From: a virus
Strand: one strand, 5' to 3'
IMG/VR virus record: IMGVR_UViG_3300044499_000059
Location: 1-43,395 of that record
DNA length: 43,395 nt
Shown here: positions 13,014 to 21,101 of the stretch, in pieces
How the letters are laid out: the number at the start of each line of letters is the position of its first letter
How positions within the stretch are numbered: position 1 is the stretch's first letter
The notes under the pieces: generated by a model
The model's input: the letters and a program-made list of their open reading frames with translations, nothing else
The model's database searches: none
What the model was told of the DNA's origin: nothing
Made by a program: the position numbers and the translations under genes

Positions 13014-13874
13014 TCATGGTTCCGTGATGATGCCGATGCTCCTCTGGTCCGCGCCCGTCGCCGTGAATTTGAGCGCGATGAAGTCCCCGTTCACGTCGGT
13101 CGCCGCCAGATTGACTTTGTACCAGCCATTGCCGATCTCGGTGACGCCGTTGGCGAGATTCGCGAATACGCCGCCGTCGATGGAGCGCTGCCCGGAGACG
13201 CTGAGCCCCGTAGCCGGCGTGCGCCCGTCCGTCGCGAGCACCATCAAGAAAGCGAAATTGTTGAACGGTGCGTTCTTCTGGATTCCGGGGGCGCTCAGCA
13301 GCGAGTATCCGGTCTTGTCGGCGACGACCTGCGCGTTGGCGTCCACGCGGCCGGCGATGAGATCCGCGGGCACGCTATCTTTCCAACGCACCGCGTTGGC
13401 GTCCACCACGCCGGCGATGCTGAAGCCGAGACTGTCGGTTTTGGTTTTGACATCCTGGAGCTGGCCGCCCGTGGCCGCGGTTTTCGTGCCGTCGATGCCG
13501 AGCGCGCTGCGGATTTGTTGGATCTCAGCCGAGCTAAAGGTAAACTTTAATTTATCGATCGTGAAATGCGCGATCACATAACCGACGACGCTCACGCCAT
13601 CGACCGTGCCCGAGGTAATCATCACATCGAAATCGCTACCAGCGGCATAGAACGTACCATCGGCGCTGAGATCGATAGCAACGTGATGCATCCCGGTCCG
13701 CGCATCGAAATCGTTGGTGATGGTGATGCCGGCGGTCGCCTCCACCGTGCCGCCGTCCTTGTACACGCTGATCGCCGGCGTGCCGACCCAGGAAAAAGGC
13801 GCGCCGGAAATAGTGACGGTGGTGATCTTGAAATGGATCGTGCTGCCGGCTGCCCGGTCTCCGAGGTTGATCAT
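13014..13874 (-). CDS. Phage tail/baseplate structural protein (286 aa)
   Basis: It starts at ATG 13874 in an ATGA overlap with the LamG-like gene. The N-terminal half is a beta domain (HFKITTVTISGAPFSW, GTPAISVYKDGG, TFYAAGSDFDVMITSGTVDG), typical of phage upper-baseplate or receptor-side proteins. The middle holds a helical linker (FSSAEIQQIRSALG). The end is a second beta domain with LMVLATDGRTPATGLSVSG and GWYKVNLAATDVNGD, a fold common in phage fibre proteins. It is probably a tail-tip or fibre component; the specific role is unknown. Confidence 0.7.
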   Translation of the reverse strand: MINLGDRAAGSTIHFKITTVTISGAPFSWVGTPAISVYKDGGTVEATAGITITNDFDARTGMHHVAIDLSADGTFYAAGSDFDVMITSGTVDGVSVVGYVIAHFTIDKLKFTFSSAEIQQIRSALGIDGTKTAATGGQLQDVKTKTDSLGFSIAGVVDANAVRWKDSVPADLIAGRVDANAQVVADKTGYSLLSAPGIQKNAPFNNFAFLMVLATDGRTPATGLSVSGQRSIDGGVFANLANGVTEIGNGWYKVNLAATDVNGDFIALKFTATGADQRSIGIITEP

Positions 13875-14665
13875 ATACGCACTCTCCGGTTCCTTTCATC
13901 GCTTAGGATCCGCCCAAAGCCAGTAATCACCAAGGGCGGCGCGGTGGACAATAGATCGAGAAACGGCGCGCGGAAAAACGCCCAGGGGTGGGCCGAGAGA
14001 TGCTTGATGTCTCCCGGCTCGAGCTGGCGGCGCCACAAATGAAAGCCGCCGAAGTTGGCCAGATCGGAAGCTCCACCGCCATAGGTTCCTAGCTGAAATT
14101 CCTTATTGCTTGCGGATGTGCGTGTGGGATTGGCGGAATTGGCAGCGACTAAAATACCATTTTGCCAGATCTCCATCCCGCGGGCCCCGGTCGTGAAAAA
14201 CCAAATATCAGCTCCGAACGTGAGGCCGCTCACCGACAGTCGTGTCGTTCCCTCGGTCTGGCCGCCGAAATCCCAATTGGCGATGCCAGTGTTAGTCGGC
14301 AAACGTACGTCGCAGAGCTGCGCTACCGTAGCGCCGCTGATTCCGAAGGCTCCGGAGATTCGATTGATCGCATCCCTTTTTTGATAGAGGAGCATTGCGC
14401 TGAAATATTGAGTTGGAAGCACGAAAGGCGAGTTGATGTCCAAGTTCGATTTGTCCCCGGTCGCGGTGTGCGCGAGCGCCAGGCCGAACGGGCTGGTAAC
14501 GAATTGTCCGCCGCGCAGATCGCTAATCCCGAACTTCCGCCCGAAATTCCTGACCACGCCGGTCTCGGTGAGCGGCCATGAATGGTCGGGCACGAGGGGA
14601 TGCTGCACATTCAAGAATGTGCCGGCTGGGGGTTTTCGAAACCCGACTCTTCCGCGAAAGGGCAT
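13871..14665 (-). CDS. LamG/concanavalin-like tail protein
   Basis: A 264-aa protein from ATG 14665 behind TAGGAAACAACC. The body reads as a jelly-roll lectin-type domain: LALAHTATGDKSNLD, FSAMLLYQ, IWFFTTGARGMEIWQNG, then EFQLGTYGGG, NFGGFHLWRR. The C-terminal phrase HLSAHPWAFFRAP is the usual ending of phage LamG-like proteins (NPWxlF). Such proteins bind carbohydrate or assist receptor contact. It sits in a block of tip proteins between the two parts of the hub. Confidence 0.75.
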   Translation of the reverse strand: MPFRGRVGFRKPPAGTFLNVQHPLVPDHSWPLTETGVVRNFGRKFGISDLRGGQFVTSPFGLALAHTATGDKSNLDINSPFVLPTQYFSAMLLYQKRDAINRISGAFGISGATVAQLCDVRLPTNTGIANWDFGGQTEGTTRLSVSGLTFGADIWFFTTGARGMEIWQNGILVAANSANPTRTSASNKEFQLGTYGGGASDLANFGGFHLWRRQLEPGDIKHLSAHPWAFFRAPFLDLLSTAPPLVITGFGRILSDERNRRVRI

Positions 14666-14674
14666 GGTTGTTTC

Positions 14675-15286
14675 CTACGTCGTCGTCAGTAAATCCAGGG
14701 TCGTCATGCGCGCATAACCCACCACGCTCCGCCCGGTCGCCGAGCAGTCGTACACCACGCGGATGCGCGACATCGAAGCGAGGTCGAGTTGCGCGTTGAA
14801 AAATTCCGCCTGGTTGTAGATCGTCGAGCCGGTCTGCGCGTTCTTGATCGCATCCATCACCGTGATCGAGACATTCGCCGCCACGGCGATGATGCGCGCG
14901 AACTCCGAGTTTGCGAGCGTGGTGTTCTTAAACAAAATCTTTTGCCCGACGAGGAGGTTGGTTGTCGACGCAGCGCCGATCACGGTTTCGCCGGCGGCCT
15001 CCGTTCCAGAAACGGCTTCGGCTTCCGGGACGGTGACACCGCTCGCAAACGTCGCCAGGTCCTGCCACGTGTCATCGCCGGAGGATTCCGGCGAGCCCTG
15101 GATCAGGATCAGAGCCGCAGCGGCGAGCACTCCGCCGACATCATCCCGGCCGAGCCAGCAGAAAATGCTCGCGGCGAATTTCCCGGAGACGTCAATTGCG
15201 CTCGACTTGACGACCGTGTTCGAGGCGATCGCGGTCATCGCGAGAATCGAAACGTTGCTGGTTTTGCTCGGAGCAATGCTTCCCAT
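14675..15286 (-). CDS. Tail-tip structural protein (203 aa)
   Basis: ATG 15286 follows GGAGAACCC. It is Ala/Ser/Thr/Val-rich with alternating hydrophobics (beta) and a segment that resembles a base-plate spike domain: TTNLLVGQKILFKNTTLANSEFARI. An acidic SPESSGDDTW loop is present. No family name is recognised. Position and composition place it with the other tip proteins. Confidence 0.65.
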   Translation of the reverse strand: MGSIAPSKTSNVSILAMTAIASNTVVKSSAIDVSGKFAASIFCWLGRDDVGGVLAAAALILIQGSPESSGDDTWQDLATFASGVTVPEAEAVSGTEAAGETVIGAASTTNLLVGQKILFKNTTLANSEFARIIAVAANVSITVMDAIKNAQTGSTIYNQAEFFNAQLDLASMSRIRVVYDCSATGRSVVGYARMTTLDLLTTT

Positions 15287-15295
15287 GGGTTCTCC

Positions 15296-16057
15296 TCAAG
15301 CCGCCGTTGGCTCGTATTCGATGAGCAGCATGAACGGCGGCGGGTTGGCGGTGGTCCCGTTGACCACGTCGATGCGCAGATCCTCGCCGGCCGCGAACAC
15401 ATTGTTACTGAGCGAGCCAAGGTCGGATTCCGCGTGGTTGGCAGGAAACGGCGTTCCCGTGTTGTAAGTTTTCGTGACGATCGCATTGGTTCCCCGATAG
15501 CATTTAACGGCGCAAGTGTTCGTGTCGTCGATCCCCGCCGGCGTCCCCTGGGATAGGATCGACATTTTACGAATCGCCAGCGCCTGCTGCGCCATGAAAA
15601 TCGAGCGCGCATTGGCCGCCGTACCATCGCCGATATCGGCGTCCGCCGCCAGATCCTCCACCTGGTACCCGAAGCTTTTCCGGTTGGCGATCGCGAGCAC
15701 TACGTTGGTCCCATCGCAATAGAGGAGTGCCTTCTGCGGAAACACGAGTGGGATGCCGCCGCCGGCAGGGGTCTTCACCGTGATCTGGAATCCCCCCGAC
15801 GAGCCGTGCTCGAACATGAACAATTTCTTCCTGGCGGGAACGATCAGGTTGCGGGCCGCGCTCAGCGTCCCGGACGATTGAAAATAAATATTCTGATTGT
15901 ACTCGGCATCCGTCAGCGTCACATCGGCGCCGGAAATCGATGTCACCAGGCGCGCCGTCAAGGCCGCGTCGAAGCGATCGAACGCATCGTTCGCCGTGAC
16001 TTCTTTTTGCGCCTGGCTCGCGGAGATATATGGGACTTGAAGATTGGTTGTCGGCAT
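15296..16057 (-). CDS. DUF2793-like tail protein
   Basis: A 253-aa protein. The start is ATG 16057, overlapping the hub stop by 1 nt (TGATG); a longer frame exists but would lie inside the hub gene. The N-terminus, VPYISASQAQKEVTANDAFD, is the DUF2793 signature (PYIaasQAQKhvThNeAl) common in phages and GTA-like elements of alphaproteobacteria. The C-terminal half is beta-rich (AGIDDTNTCAVKCYRGTNA, NPPPFMLLIEYEP) and may form a carbohydrate-binding or trimerising head. Confidence 0.8.
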   Translation of the reverse strand: MPTTNLQVPYISASQAQKEVTANDAFDRFDAALTARLVTSISGADVTLTDAEYNQNIYFQSSGTLSAARNLIVPARKKLFMFEHGSSGGFQITVKTPAGGGIPLVFPQKALLYCDGTNVVLAIANRKSFGYQVEDLAADADIGDGTAANARSIFMAQQALAIRKMSILSQGTPAGIDDTNTCAVKCYRGTNAIVTKTYNTGTPFPANHAESDLGSLSNNVFAAGEDLRIDVVNGTTANPPPFMLLIEYEPTAA

Positions 16058-18171
16058 CAATCCACCTGTAATGTGACCACGTCGGTGGGCTCCAGCTCGA
16101 TATACTTCCGCGTGAGCGAGATCTCGCGCTGGTTGCGCGTGAGCCATGACTCCGTCAAGAGGACCACCGCGGTTTGTTTTGCCGCGTTGTCGGACATCGA
16201 GAGTGCCAGCGGCACGGTGACGATGTTGCGCGACTGGGTGATCAGCCGCTCATCGTATTGGTTCCCCTGCTCGTAATCCTTGTCTCTCTGCAAATAATTG
16301 ACTTCGAGCCGCGCCGGCAACTCGCGTTCCTGCACCTGCGTGGTGATGACGGATTGGGGGACATCGGACCCCACCTCGTGAGCTCCGAGCTCGCTTTTCG
16401 GAATCGTGACCACAGGGCTCCTGCCGCGCTTGCGAAATTTCAATTTGCCGTCCGACTCCACCGTATCGAAAAAGAAGCGCATCTGGAGCTGCGCGATCAG
16501 ATCGCGCGGCGTCATGGGCCGCCCTCGCGCGTAGCCGTCGACGATATCGACCAGTTCCGCAACATCGATCTGGGTGGTTTTGAGACCGACCATCTGGCAA
16601 ATTTCGGAGACCACGATGGAGAGCGGGATCCCCTGCACAGCCAGGCCCCCACCGTAGACATAGATTTCGATCCCGCCGCCGCCGATATTCCCCGTGACTC
16701 CCCAGAAAAAGAGACCGTTCTTATAAATCAACGTATGATCGAACGATATGAACATCGGGGTCGGGGGCACTTCGCCGATCTGCGTGATCGTGGAGAAATT
16801 GTCCACCCGCCAGAATTTCTGGTTCTGTCCTGCGCCGGCCCAGGAGACAAAATATATTTCGTCGTCGGATACTACCGAGATGTTCATCACCGAGTTGAGC
16901 CCGGTGTCCAGGCTGCCCACCAGGGCAAAGGAGCCTTTGTCGAATTTTTTAATAAAATGGTTGCCGGCGATGATGCTCAGCGCGTAGAGGTATTGCGTGC
17001 CGATGCCGTCGAGATCGTCCGTGAACCAGGTCGTGAGCGCGCTGGTGGATTTGACGAATGTATCGGGAAACTGGAAATGCACCAGTTCGCCGTGGGGCGA
17101 TCCAAACTCCAGGCTGTAATTGTTGATCATCATATAGACATCATCATCCTCGACGACGATCCGGTCGGGAATCATGGAGCCGAACGCCGGAGGTTTAGAG
17201 AGATGGTAGACGCTGCTGTTCAGATAATCGAAGAGGGTCACCTGCGGATCACCCGACTGCGCAGTGAAATACATCGGACGGTCGGCATGACCGCCGATGG
17301 GAGTGAAACCGGTCTGTGTCGGGTCTGGATCTAAGAGTTTTTCCTCGCGTATGATGCCGGCGAAAGTGAAGCGCGTCACCCAGAAGGCATCGTCAGCATA
17401 GCCGTCGAACGGCTGGCCGGCGTCCCGGTTCAAAATCACAATCTCGCCGTTATCGTCGACGTGGCTCCATGAGGCTCTCATATTTCCCGCAATGAGCGGT
17501 GGAAACGTCCCCAACAATGCGAATTGGCTTTGGCCGTCGTCGAACACTTCGAATGAGAAATTGGGGATGCGATTGCCGAAGTTGGTTAGCTTGAAATTAT
17601 CGGTCACCGCGGTCACCATGCCGCGATAGGCGGGAACCTCGCCCACGCCATGCAGCGCCTCCATCACCGGGTTGGGGAGTTGGTCCTCGGCGCCGAGGTA
17701 AAAAACGAACCGGCCTCCTTTAACCTTGGATTCGCTGGCGAAAAGTTCTTCGAGGGTGGCATCCGCCGAAAACTTACGGATCATTTTCGTGTCGGCCCAG
17801 ATCCGCCGGATGCCATCCGCCGGCGCGCGGCAGATCAGAAACTGCGCGTCCACTGTGTAAGTGTACGTCACCTGCGTGCCCGACGCTCCGCCCATGCCTT
17901 TGCCGCCCACCTCGTGTGCGTGCTCTTTTATATTTTGCGAATCCACCAGTTGCCCGGCGATCCGCATCGTGCCCCAATTATCCGCGATCGGTTCGCCGAA
18001 AGCGGAGGTCACTACCTTGAGATCGCTCAGCCGCGGGCCTTGGACGGGAGGGGCCGGAAAGAGCATCCCGCCGATGAACGAGCCGATAGTCCAGCCGATC
18101 GAGGCTCCGACGCCTCCCCCGAGCCACCCGCCGATCGCGGCGCCAACGAGCCCTATGGCCAACCGCGCCAT
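16057..18171 (-). CDS. Tail hub protein, N-terminal part (GTA g15-like)
   Basis: A 704-aa protein from ATG 18171, overlapping the NlpC/P60 stop by 1 nt. The N-terminus is a Gly-rich hydrophobic stretch (LVGAAIGGWLGGGVGASIGW), followed by GPRLSDLKVVTSAFGEPIAD and WGTMRIAGQLV, the hallmark of g15-like hub proteins. The middle (residues 215-510) has repeated beta blades with Trp/Gly, where GTA g15 carries a TIM barrel, so this part differs. Residues 520-704 contain SEICQMVGL, ARGRPMTPRDLIAQLQ and ELPARLEVNYLQRDKDYE. It stops at LEPTDVVTLQVD, in mid-course of the normal hub; the rest is at 11722-12915. Confidence 0.8.
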   Translation of the reverse strand: MARLAIGLVGAAIGGWLGGGVGASIGWTIGSFIGGMLFPAPPVQGPRLSDLKVVTSAFGEPIADNWGTMRIAGQLVDSQNIKEHAHEVGGKGMGGASGTQVTYTYTVDAQFLICRAPADGIRRIWADTKMIRKFSADATLEELFASESKVKGGRFVFYLGAEDQLPNPVMEALHGVGEVPAYRGMVTAVTDNFKLTNFGNRIPNFSFEVFDDGQSQFALLGTFPPLIAGNMRASWSHVDDNGEIVILNRDAGQPFDGYADDAFWVTRFTFAGIIREEKLLDPDPTQTGFTPIGGHADRPMYFTAQSGDPQVTLFDYLNSSVYHLSKPPAFGSMIPDRIVVEDDDVYMMINNYSLEFGSPHGELVHFQFPDTFVKSTSALTTWFTDDLDGIGTQYLYALSIIAGNHFIKKFDKGSFALVGSLDTGLNSVMNISVVSDDEIYFVSWAGAGQNQKFWRVDNFSTITQIGEVPPTPMFISFDHTLIYKNGLFFWGVTGNIGGGGIEIYVYGGGLAVQGIPLSIVVSEICQMVGLKTTQIDVAELVDIVDGYARGRPMTPRDLIAQLQMRFFFDTVESDGKLKFRKRGRSPVVTIPKSELGAHEVGSDVPQSVITTQVQERELPARLEVNYLQRDKDYEQGNQYDERLITQSRNIVTVPLALSMSDNAAKQTAVVLLTESWLTRNQREISLTRKYIELEPTDVVTLQVD

Positions 18172-18596
18172 CAGTCCACGACCCCCCGGAAGCGGTGATA
18201 GCTTAGAAAAAAACGCCGCTGTTCGGGCGCCAGCGTGTGCTCAACGCATTTTCCCCGGCGCATATCGGCATGGATGATCGTGCCGTCGGGAGTAAAAAAA
18301 CCGAAGTGCCGCGGCGCCCCGCCAATCAGAAAGTCCCTGCTGTAAAAAAAATCGCCCGGTTTTACATCCTCAGCCGAGACTCGATCGAAATACTCATCCA
18401 ACACCGGTTTCAGCCACTGGGGCATGGGAAAGCGGCCGTAATTCGTTTGTAAAGGCACGTTGAAGCCGAGCGCGCGGCCCACCTCCACGATCAGGCCGGC
18501 GCAATCCACGCGCACACCCTTGGCCCGTCCCTGGTGGCAAAAGGGTGTACCCACCCAACTGCGGGCCTCGGCGACTATGTCAACGCGGGTTGCCAT
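18171..18596 (-). CDS. NlpC/P60-family tail peptidase
   Basis: A 141-aa protein; ATG 18596 follows AAAAGGATCTGCC. The catalytic Cys is in VRVDCAGLIVEVG, and the His is probably in APRHFGFF or IIHADM, the usual order for NlpC/P60 (Cys, His, polar). A WVGTPFCHQGRAKG start matches phage cell-wall peptidases of the GTA g14 kind. It cuts peptidoglycan stem peptides during DNA entry and is carried on the tail tip. Its neighbours (DUF2163 upstream, hub downstream) follow the order of GTA g13-g14-g15. Confidence 0.88.
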   Translation of the reverse strand: MATRVDIVAEARSWVGTPFCHQGRAKGVRVDCAGLIVEVGRALGFNVPLQTNYGRFPMPQWLKPVLDEYFDRVSAEDVKPGDFFYSRDFLIGGAPRHFGFFTPDGTIIHADMRRGKCVEHTLAPEQRRFFLSYHRFRGVVD

Positions 18597-18916
18597 GGCA
18601 GATCCTTTTCGCGCATCATAAATTGCGCCACGGTCGTGAATTCTTTTTTCTCTTCGAACAGATAGCACTCCCGGCCGGCCAGGTAGTGACCATTTTGCCA
18701 GTGGAGTTCGACGGTCCCCAACAATCCAAACTTGTTTCCCACCAGCGGCTGGACCTCCCAATCCCAGCGCTCATTATAGTAATGCGATCCCGTGTGCCCG
18801 CGCGGCTTCTGGCAGCGGCAAAAACTCGTGAGCGGGAAATCGCGCGCCGCCACTTCCACGAATCGATCGCACCCCGTGGAGTGTTCGCTCAGGCGTAATT
18901 TTGTTGCTTCAGACAT
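18575..18916 (-). CDS. Hypothetical 113-aa protein between DUF2163 and NlpC/P60 genes
   Basis: ATG 18916 follows GGAGTAACGCC. The N-terminal half has a Cys-rich patch (TSFCRCQKPRGHTGSHYY) and the C-terminal half aromatic residues (WDWEVQPLVGNKFG, HWQNGHYLAG). It is not present in the standard GTA order. It overlaps the NlpC/P60 gene by 22 nt. Its ribosome site lies inside one arm of a 12-bp inverted repeat that recurs near 26150. Function is unknown. Confidence 0.65.
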   Translation of the reverse strand: MSEATKLRLSEHSTGCDRFVEVAARDFPLTSFCRCQKPRGHTGSHYYNERWDWEVQPLVGNKFGLLGTVELHWQNGHYLAGRECYLFEEKKEFTTVAQFMMREKDLPWQPALT

Positions 18917-18936
18917 GGCGTTACTCCACGGGGTCA
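18871..18936 (-). repeat. Inverted-repeat cassette, copy B
   Basis: ACCCCGTGGAGT (18871-18882) and ACTCCACGGGGT (18923-18934) are perfect 12-bp arms 40 nt apart. The 19-bp string at 18918-18936 recurs exactly at 26167-26185. In mRNA the 5' arm contains the ribosome site of the 113-aa gene and the 3' arm lies in its coding region. Confidence 0.75.
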
Positions 18937-20478
18937 TCCGGTCGGGGCATCAGGATATAAAAGCGCCTTGTCGAATCCCGGCAGCCAGGGCTCGCCGCGG
19001 AAGTTATAAATATTTTTGAACTTCTTGCACGTCTCCAGTCGCTTGTCGCAGCCGGCTTCGATCTCGTAAGCGTCGCTCGGCTGAATGGTTTCCGGCATCT
19101 TGTCCCTGAGCTCGAACCGCGCCGGCTTCCAGGAAATCACTCCGTTCGCCGTCGCGCTTGGGATCGCCTCGAGCACGACGATTTCCGTGTGGTTGGTGCC
19201 GCCGTTGTACGCGTCGGTATCCACGGTATAAAAACCGTCATTGCCAGTGGATCCTTTCACTTCGAACAGGTCCCCGGGGGAGAAAAACGCCGTGCCGTCG
19301 CCGATGAACTCGAACCGCTTGGCGCCCTGGTTGATCGCCACGATCGCACGATCGGTGAGCGCGTATTTTTTTACCTCGGTCTCCACCCCTTTGTTATCGC
19401 CGCTAAGCCAGGTCAAAAGGCCGAAGGTGAATCGGTCAGTCGATTCCGCGCGCGTATGGTCTTCGAAATTGCGGTTGTCGATCGGCAGGGATACGGCTCC
19501 GGTCTTGGTCATCGCGTCGACTGTGGTCCACTCTGCGGTGCCATCAACGCTCACGGCGCCGATCGCCATGTCCCAGACCGGCTCGGTCGCGCCCGACGTG
19601 CCGGCGAGCGTGCATTGAAAATGCCGGCCATTATAGGTCGTGGGTTTGACCACGGACCCCAGCGCTGCATCGTTCGGATCGACGACCGTGTAGGCAGTCG
19701 ACGCCTGCCAGAGCGGTGGATTGAGCCTCACCTTGCAGCCAAAGCGTTCGTTCAGGGAATCCGTCACTTTGTTCCCGAACTCCGCGCGGCAGGTGACCGA
19801 AATTAACGGTCCGAACGTCACGTGCATTTTATTCGACAGTCCCAGACCCTCGGCGAAAAAAACCAGGTCCTGGCTGCGGATCTCGCCGACCTCGCCGGTG
19901 CGCAGGACGAGCGATCCCATGGCGGGGTCGGCATAATTGACCTCGAAGATCTCGTAACTCGCGCCGGAAAAAAGACCGCGCTCGATCTCGGCCTGCTTGA
20001 TGCGATCGCTGTCGATAAACGCCTGCACATCGATATTGTCGAGCGACAGGTTGAGCCGGCTGGCCACCGCCGAGCGTTCGAAGCCGGCGGCCGGCTCATA
20101 GGTGATATTCCCGATCGCGATCTCATCTTGATGGTCGGTAAACGCGAAAACCTTGTGCGCCCGGCCGTACCACGCCCCCGCCAGGAAGGCGGTGAACGCG
20201 CTGGTGTCCAGATCGATGGAAAAGGTCATCGATGTCAAAAAAGTCACGCGGTAAAAATTGTCATTGACCTGGGTCATGCCTTCGACGCCGGCGAGCTGGA
20301 CGATGTCGCCCGTCACCAGCCCGTGCTCCCACAGCGTGGCGACGACCCCGGGATTGGCCTTCGTGATGTTGGTGATCCGCGGCTGGAAGCGGCGCAGCAC
20401 CACGCGCACGCAGGTCGCGATGCTCGTGAACGGCCCGGCGTAATGATCTTTCAGCGCGCTAGGAATGGAACGCGTCAT
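18934..20478 (-). CDS. DUF2163 / phage_BR0599 tail protein (GTA g13-like)
   Basis: A 514-aa protein; ATG 20478 lies in an ATGA overlap with the DUF2460 stop. The N-terminal domain (VFAFTDHQDEIAIGNITYEP, then RLNLSLDNIDVQ) is DUF2163. The C-terminal end AGCDKRLETCKKFKNIYNF, then RGEPWLPG, is the phage_BR0599 signature with its paired Cys. It is longer than typical g13 (about 300 aa) because of an insert (about residues 60-110) and a middle block (PPLWQASTAYTVVDPND) that looks like a carbohydrate-binding module. It forms part of the tail hub. Confidence 0.88.
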   Translation of the reverse strand: MTRSIPSALKDHYAGPFTSIATCVRVVLRRFQPRITNITKANPGVVATLWEHGLVTGDIVQLAGVEGMTQVNDNFYRVTFLTSMTFSIDLDTSAFTAFLAGAWYGRAHKVFAFTDHQDEIAIGNITYEPAAGFERSAVASRLNLSLDNIDVQAFIDSDRIKQAEIERGLFSGASYEIFEVNYADPAMGSLVLRTGEVGEIRSQDLVFFAEGLGLSNKMHVTFGPLISVTCRAEFGNKVTDSLNERFGCKVRLNPPLWQASTAYTVVDPNDAALGSVVKPTTYNGRHFQCTLAGTSGATEPVWDMAIGAVSVDGTAEWTTVDAMTKTGAVSLPIDNRNFEDHTRAESTDRFTFGLLTWLSGDNKGVETEVKKYALTDRAIVAINQGAKRFEFIGDGTAFFSPGDLFEVKGSTGNDGFYTVDTDAYNGGTNHTEIVVLEAIPSATANGVISWKPARFELRDKMPETIQPSDAYEIEAGCDKRLETCKKFKNIYNFRGEPWLPGFDKALLYPDAPTG

Positions 20479-21101
20479 TGCAGCAGCACCTCGCGCACGC
20501 GCACGTCGGCCGTGCCGACTTTCCACGCTTGAAACGATCCGTTCCACTTGTCGATGGCGAACCTGACGGGGAAAAAATATTCATAGCCGGCTTTGACTGT
20601 CTGACCGCCGGAGAGCCCCGGCGTGCGCGTGATGACCCCGCTTGTGCTGTTCATCACCCAGCCGGTGGCCTCCTCCACGTCGTTGACCGAAACGCGGAGC
20701 GTCCCCGCTTTGGGCTTCTTGATCGTGCGCGTGTAGCTCGCGCTGCCGATCTGATATTTTTTGATCAACTGGAAGGCGGTCTGGCCCGCGCTCGCCACGG
20801 CGATCACCTGGTCCAGGGGCGTGACGGCAGCCTCCGGAGCGCCGCTCTTATAATCGAGCCAAAATTTGAACAGAAACTGATGCCCCTGTCCGGCCACCGC
20901 GAGGAACAATTGGTAAAGATCGTAAATTTTCCCGATCTGGCGCGCCCCGTAGCCGACGTCCCATTCGTAGATCGGGTTGGGGCGGTCGATATTGCTGATC
21001 TCAAATCCGGATTTCGTGGACACGATCGCAGTCAGAAATTCCGGGCCGCCTGGGGAATTGAAAGAGATGTCGGTCGGAAAAATCACGTCATCGAAGAGCA
21101 T
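20475..21101 (-). CDS. DUF2460 distal tail protein (GTA g12-like)
   Basis: A 208-aa protein, usual family length. ATG 21101 overlaps the tape-measure stop by 1 nt (TGATG). Signature stretches: FPTDISFNSPGGPEF, RPNPIYEWDVGYG, LYQLFLAVAGQGHQF, FWLDYKSG, then FQLIKKYQIG, the IKKPKAGTLRVSVN segment and VRFAIDKWNGSF. DUF2460 proteins form the distal tail ring that joins the tube to the hub in GTA-type tails. Confidence 0.9.
   Translation of the reverse strand: MLFDDVIFPTDISFNSPGGPEFLTAIVSTKSGFEISNIDRPNPIYEWDVGYGARQIGKIYDLYQLFLAVAGQGHQFLFKFWLDYKSGAPEAAVTPLDQVIAVASAGQTAFQLIKKYQIGSASYTRTIKKPKAGTLRVSVNDVEEATGWVMNSTSGVITRTPGLSGGQTVKAGYEYFFPVRFAIDKWNGSFQAWKVGTADVRVREVLLQ

Noticed and set aside
14789-15556. 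255-aa open frame on the plus strand
   Set aside because: Antisense to two tail-tip genes with good starts and overlaps; composition is artefactual.
16174-17334. 386-aa open frame on the plus strand
   Set aside because: Antisense shadow of the hub gene; no recognisable motif.
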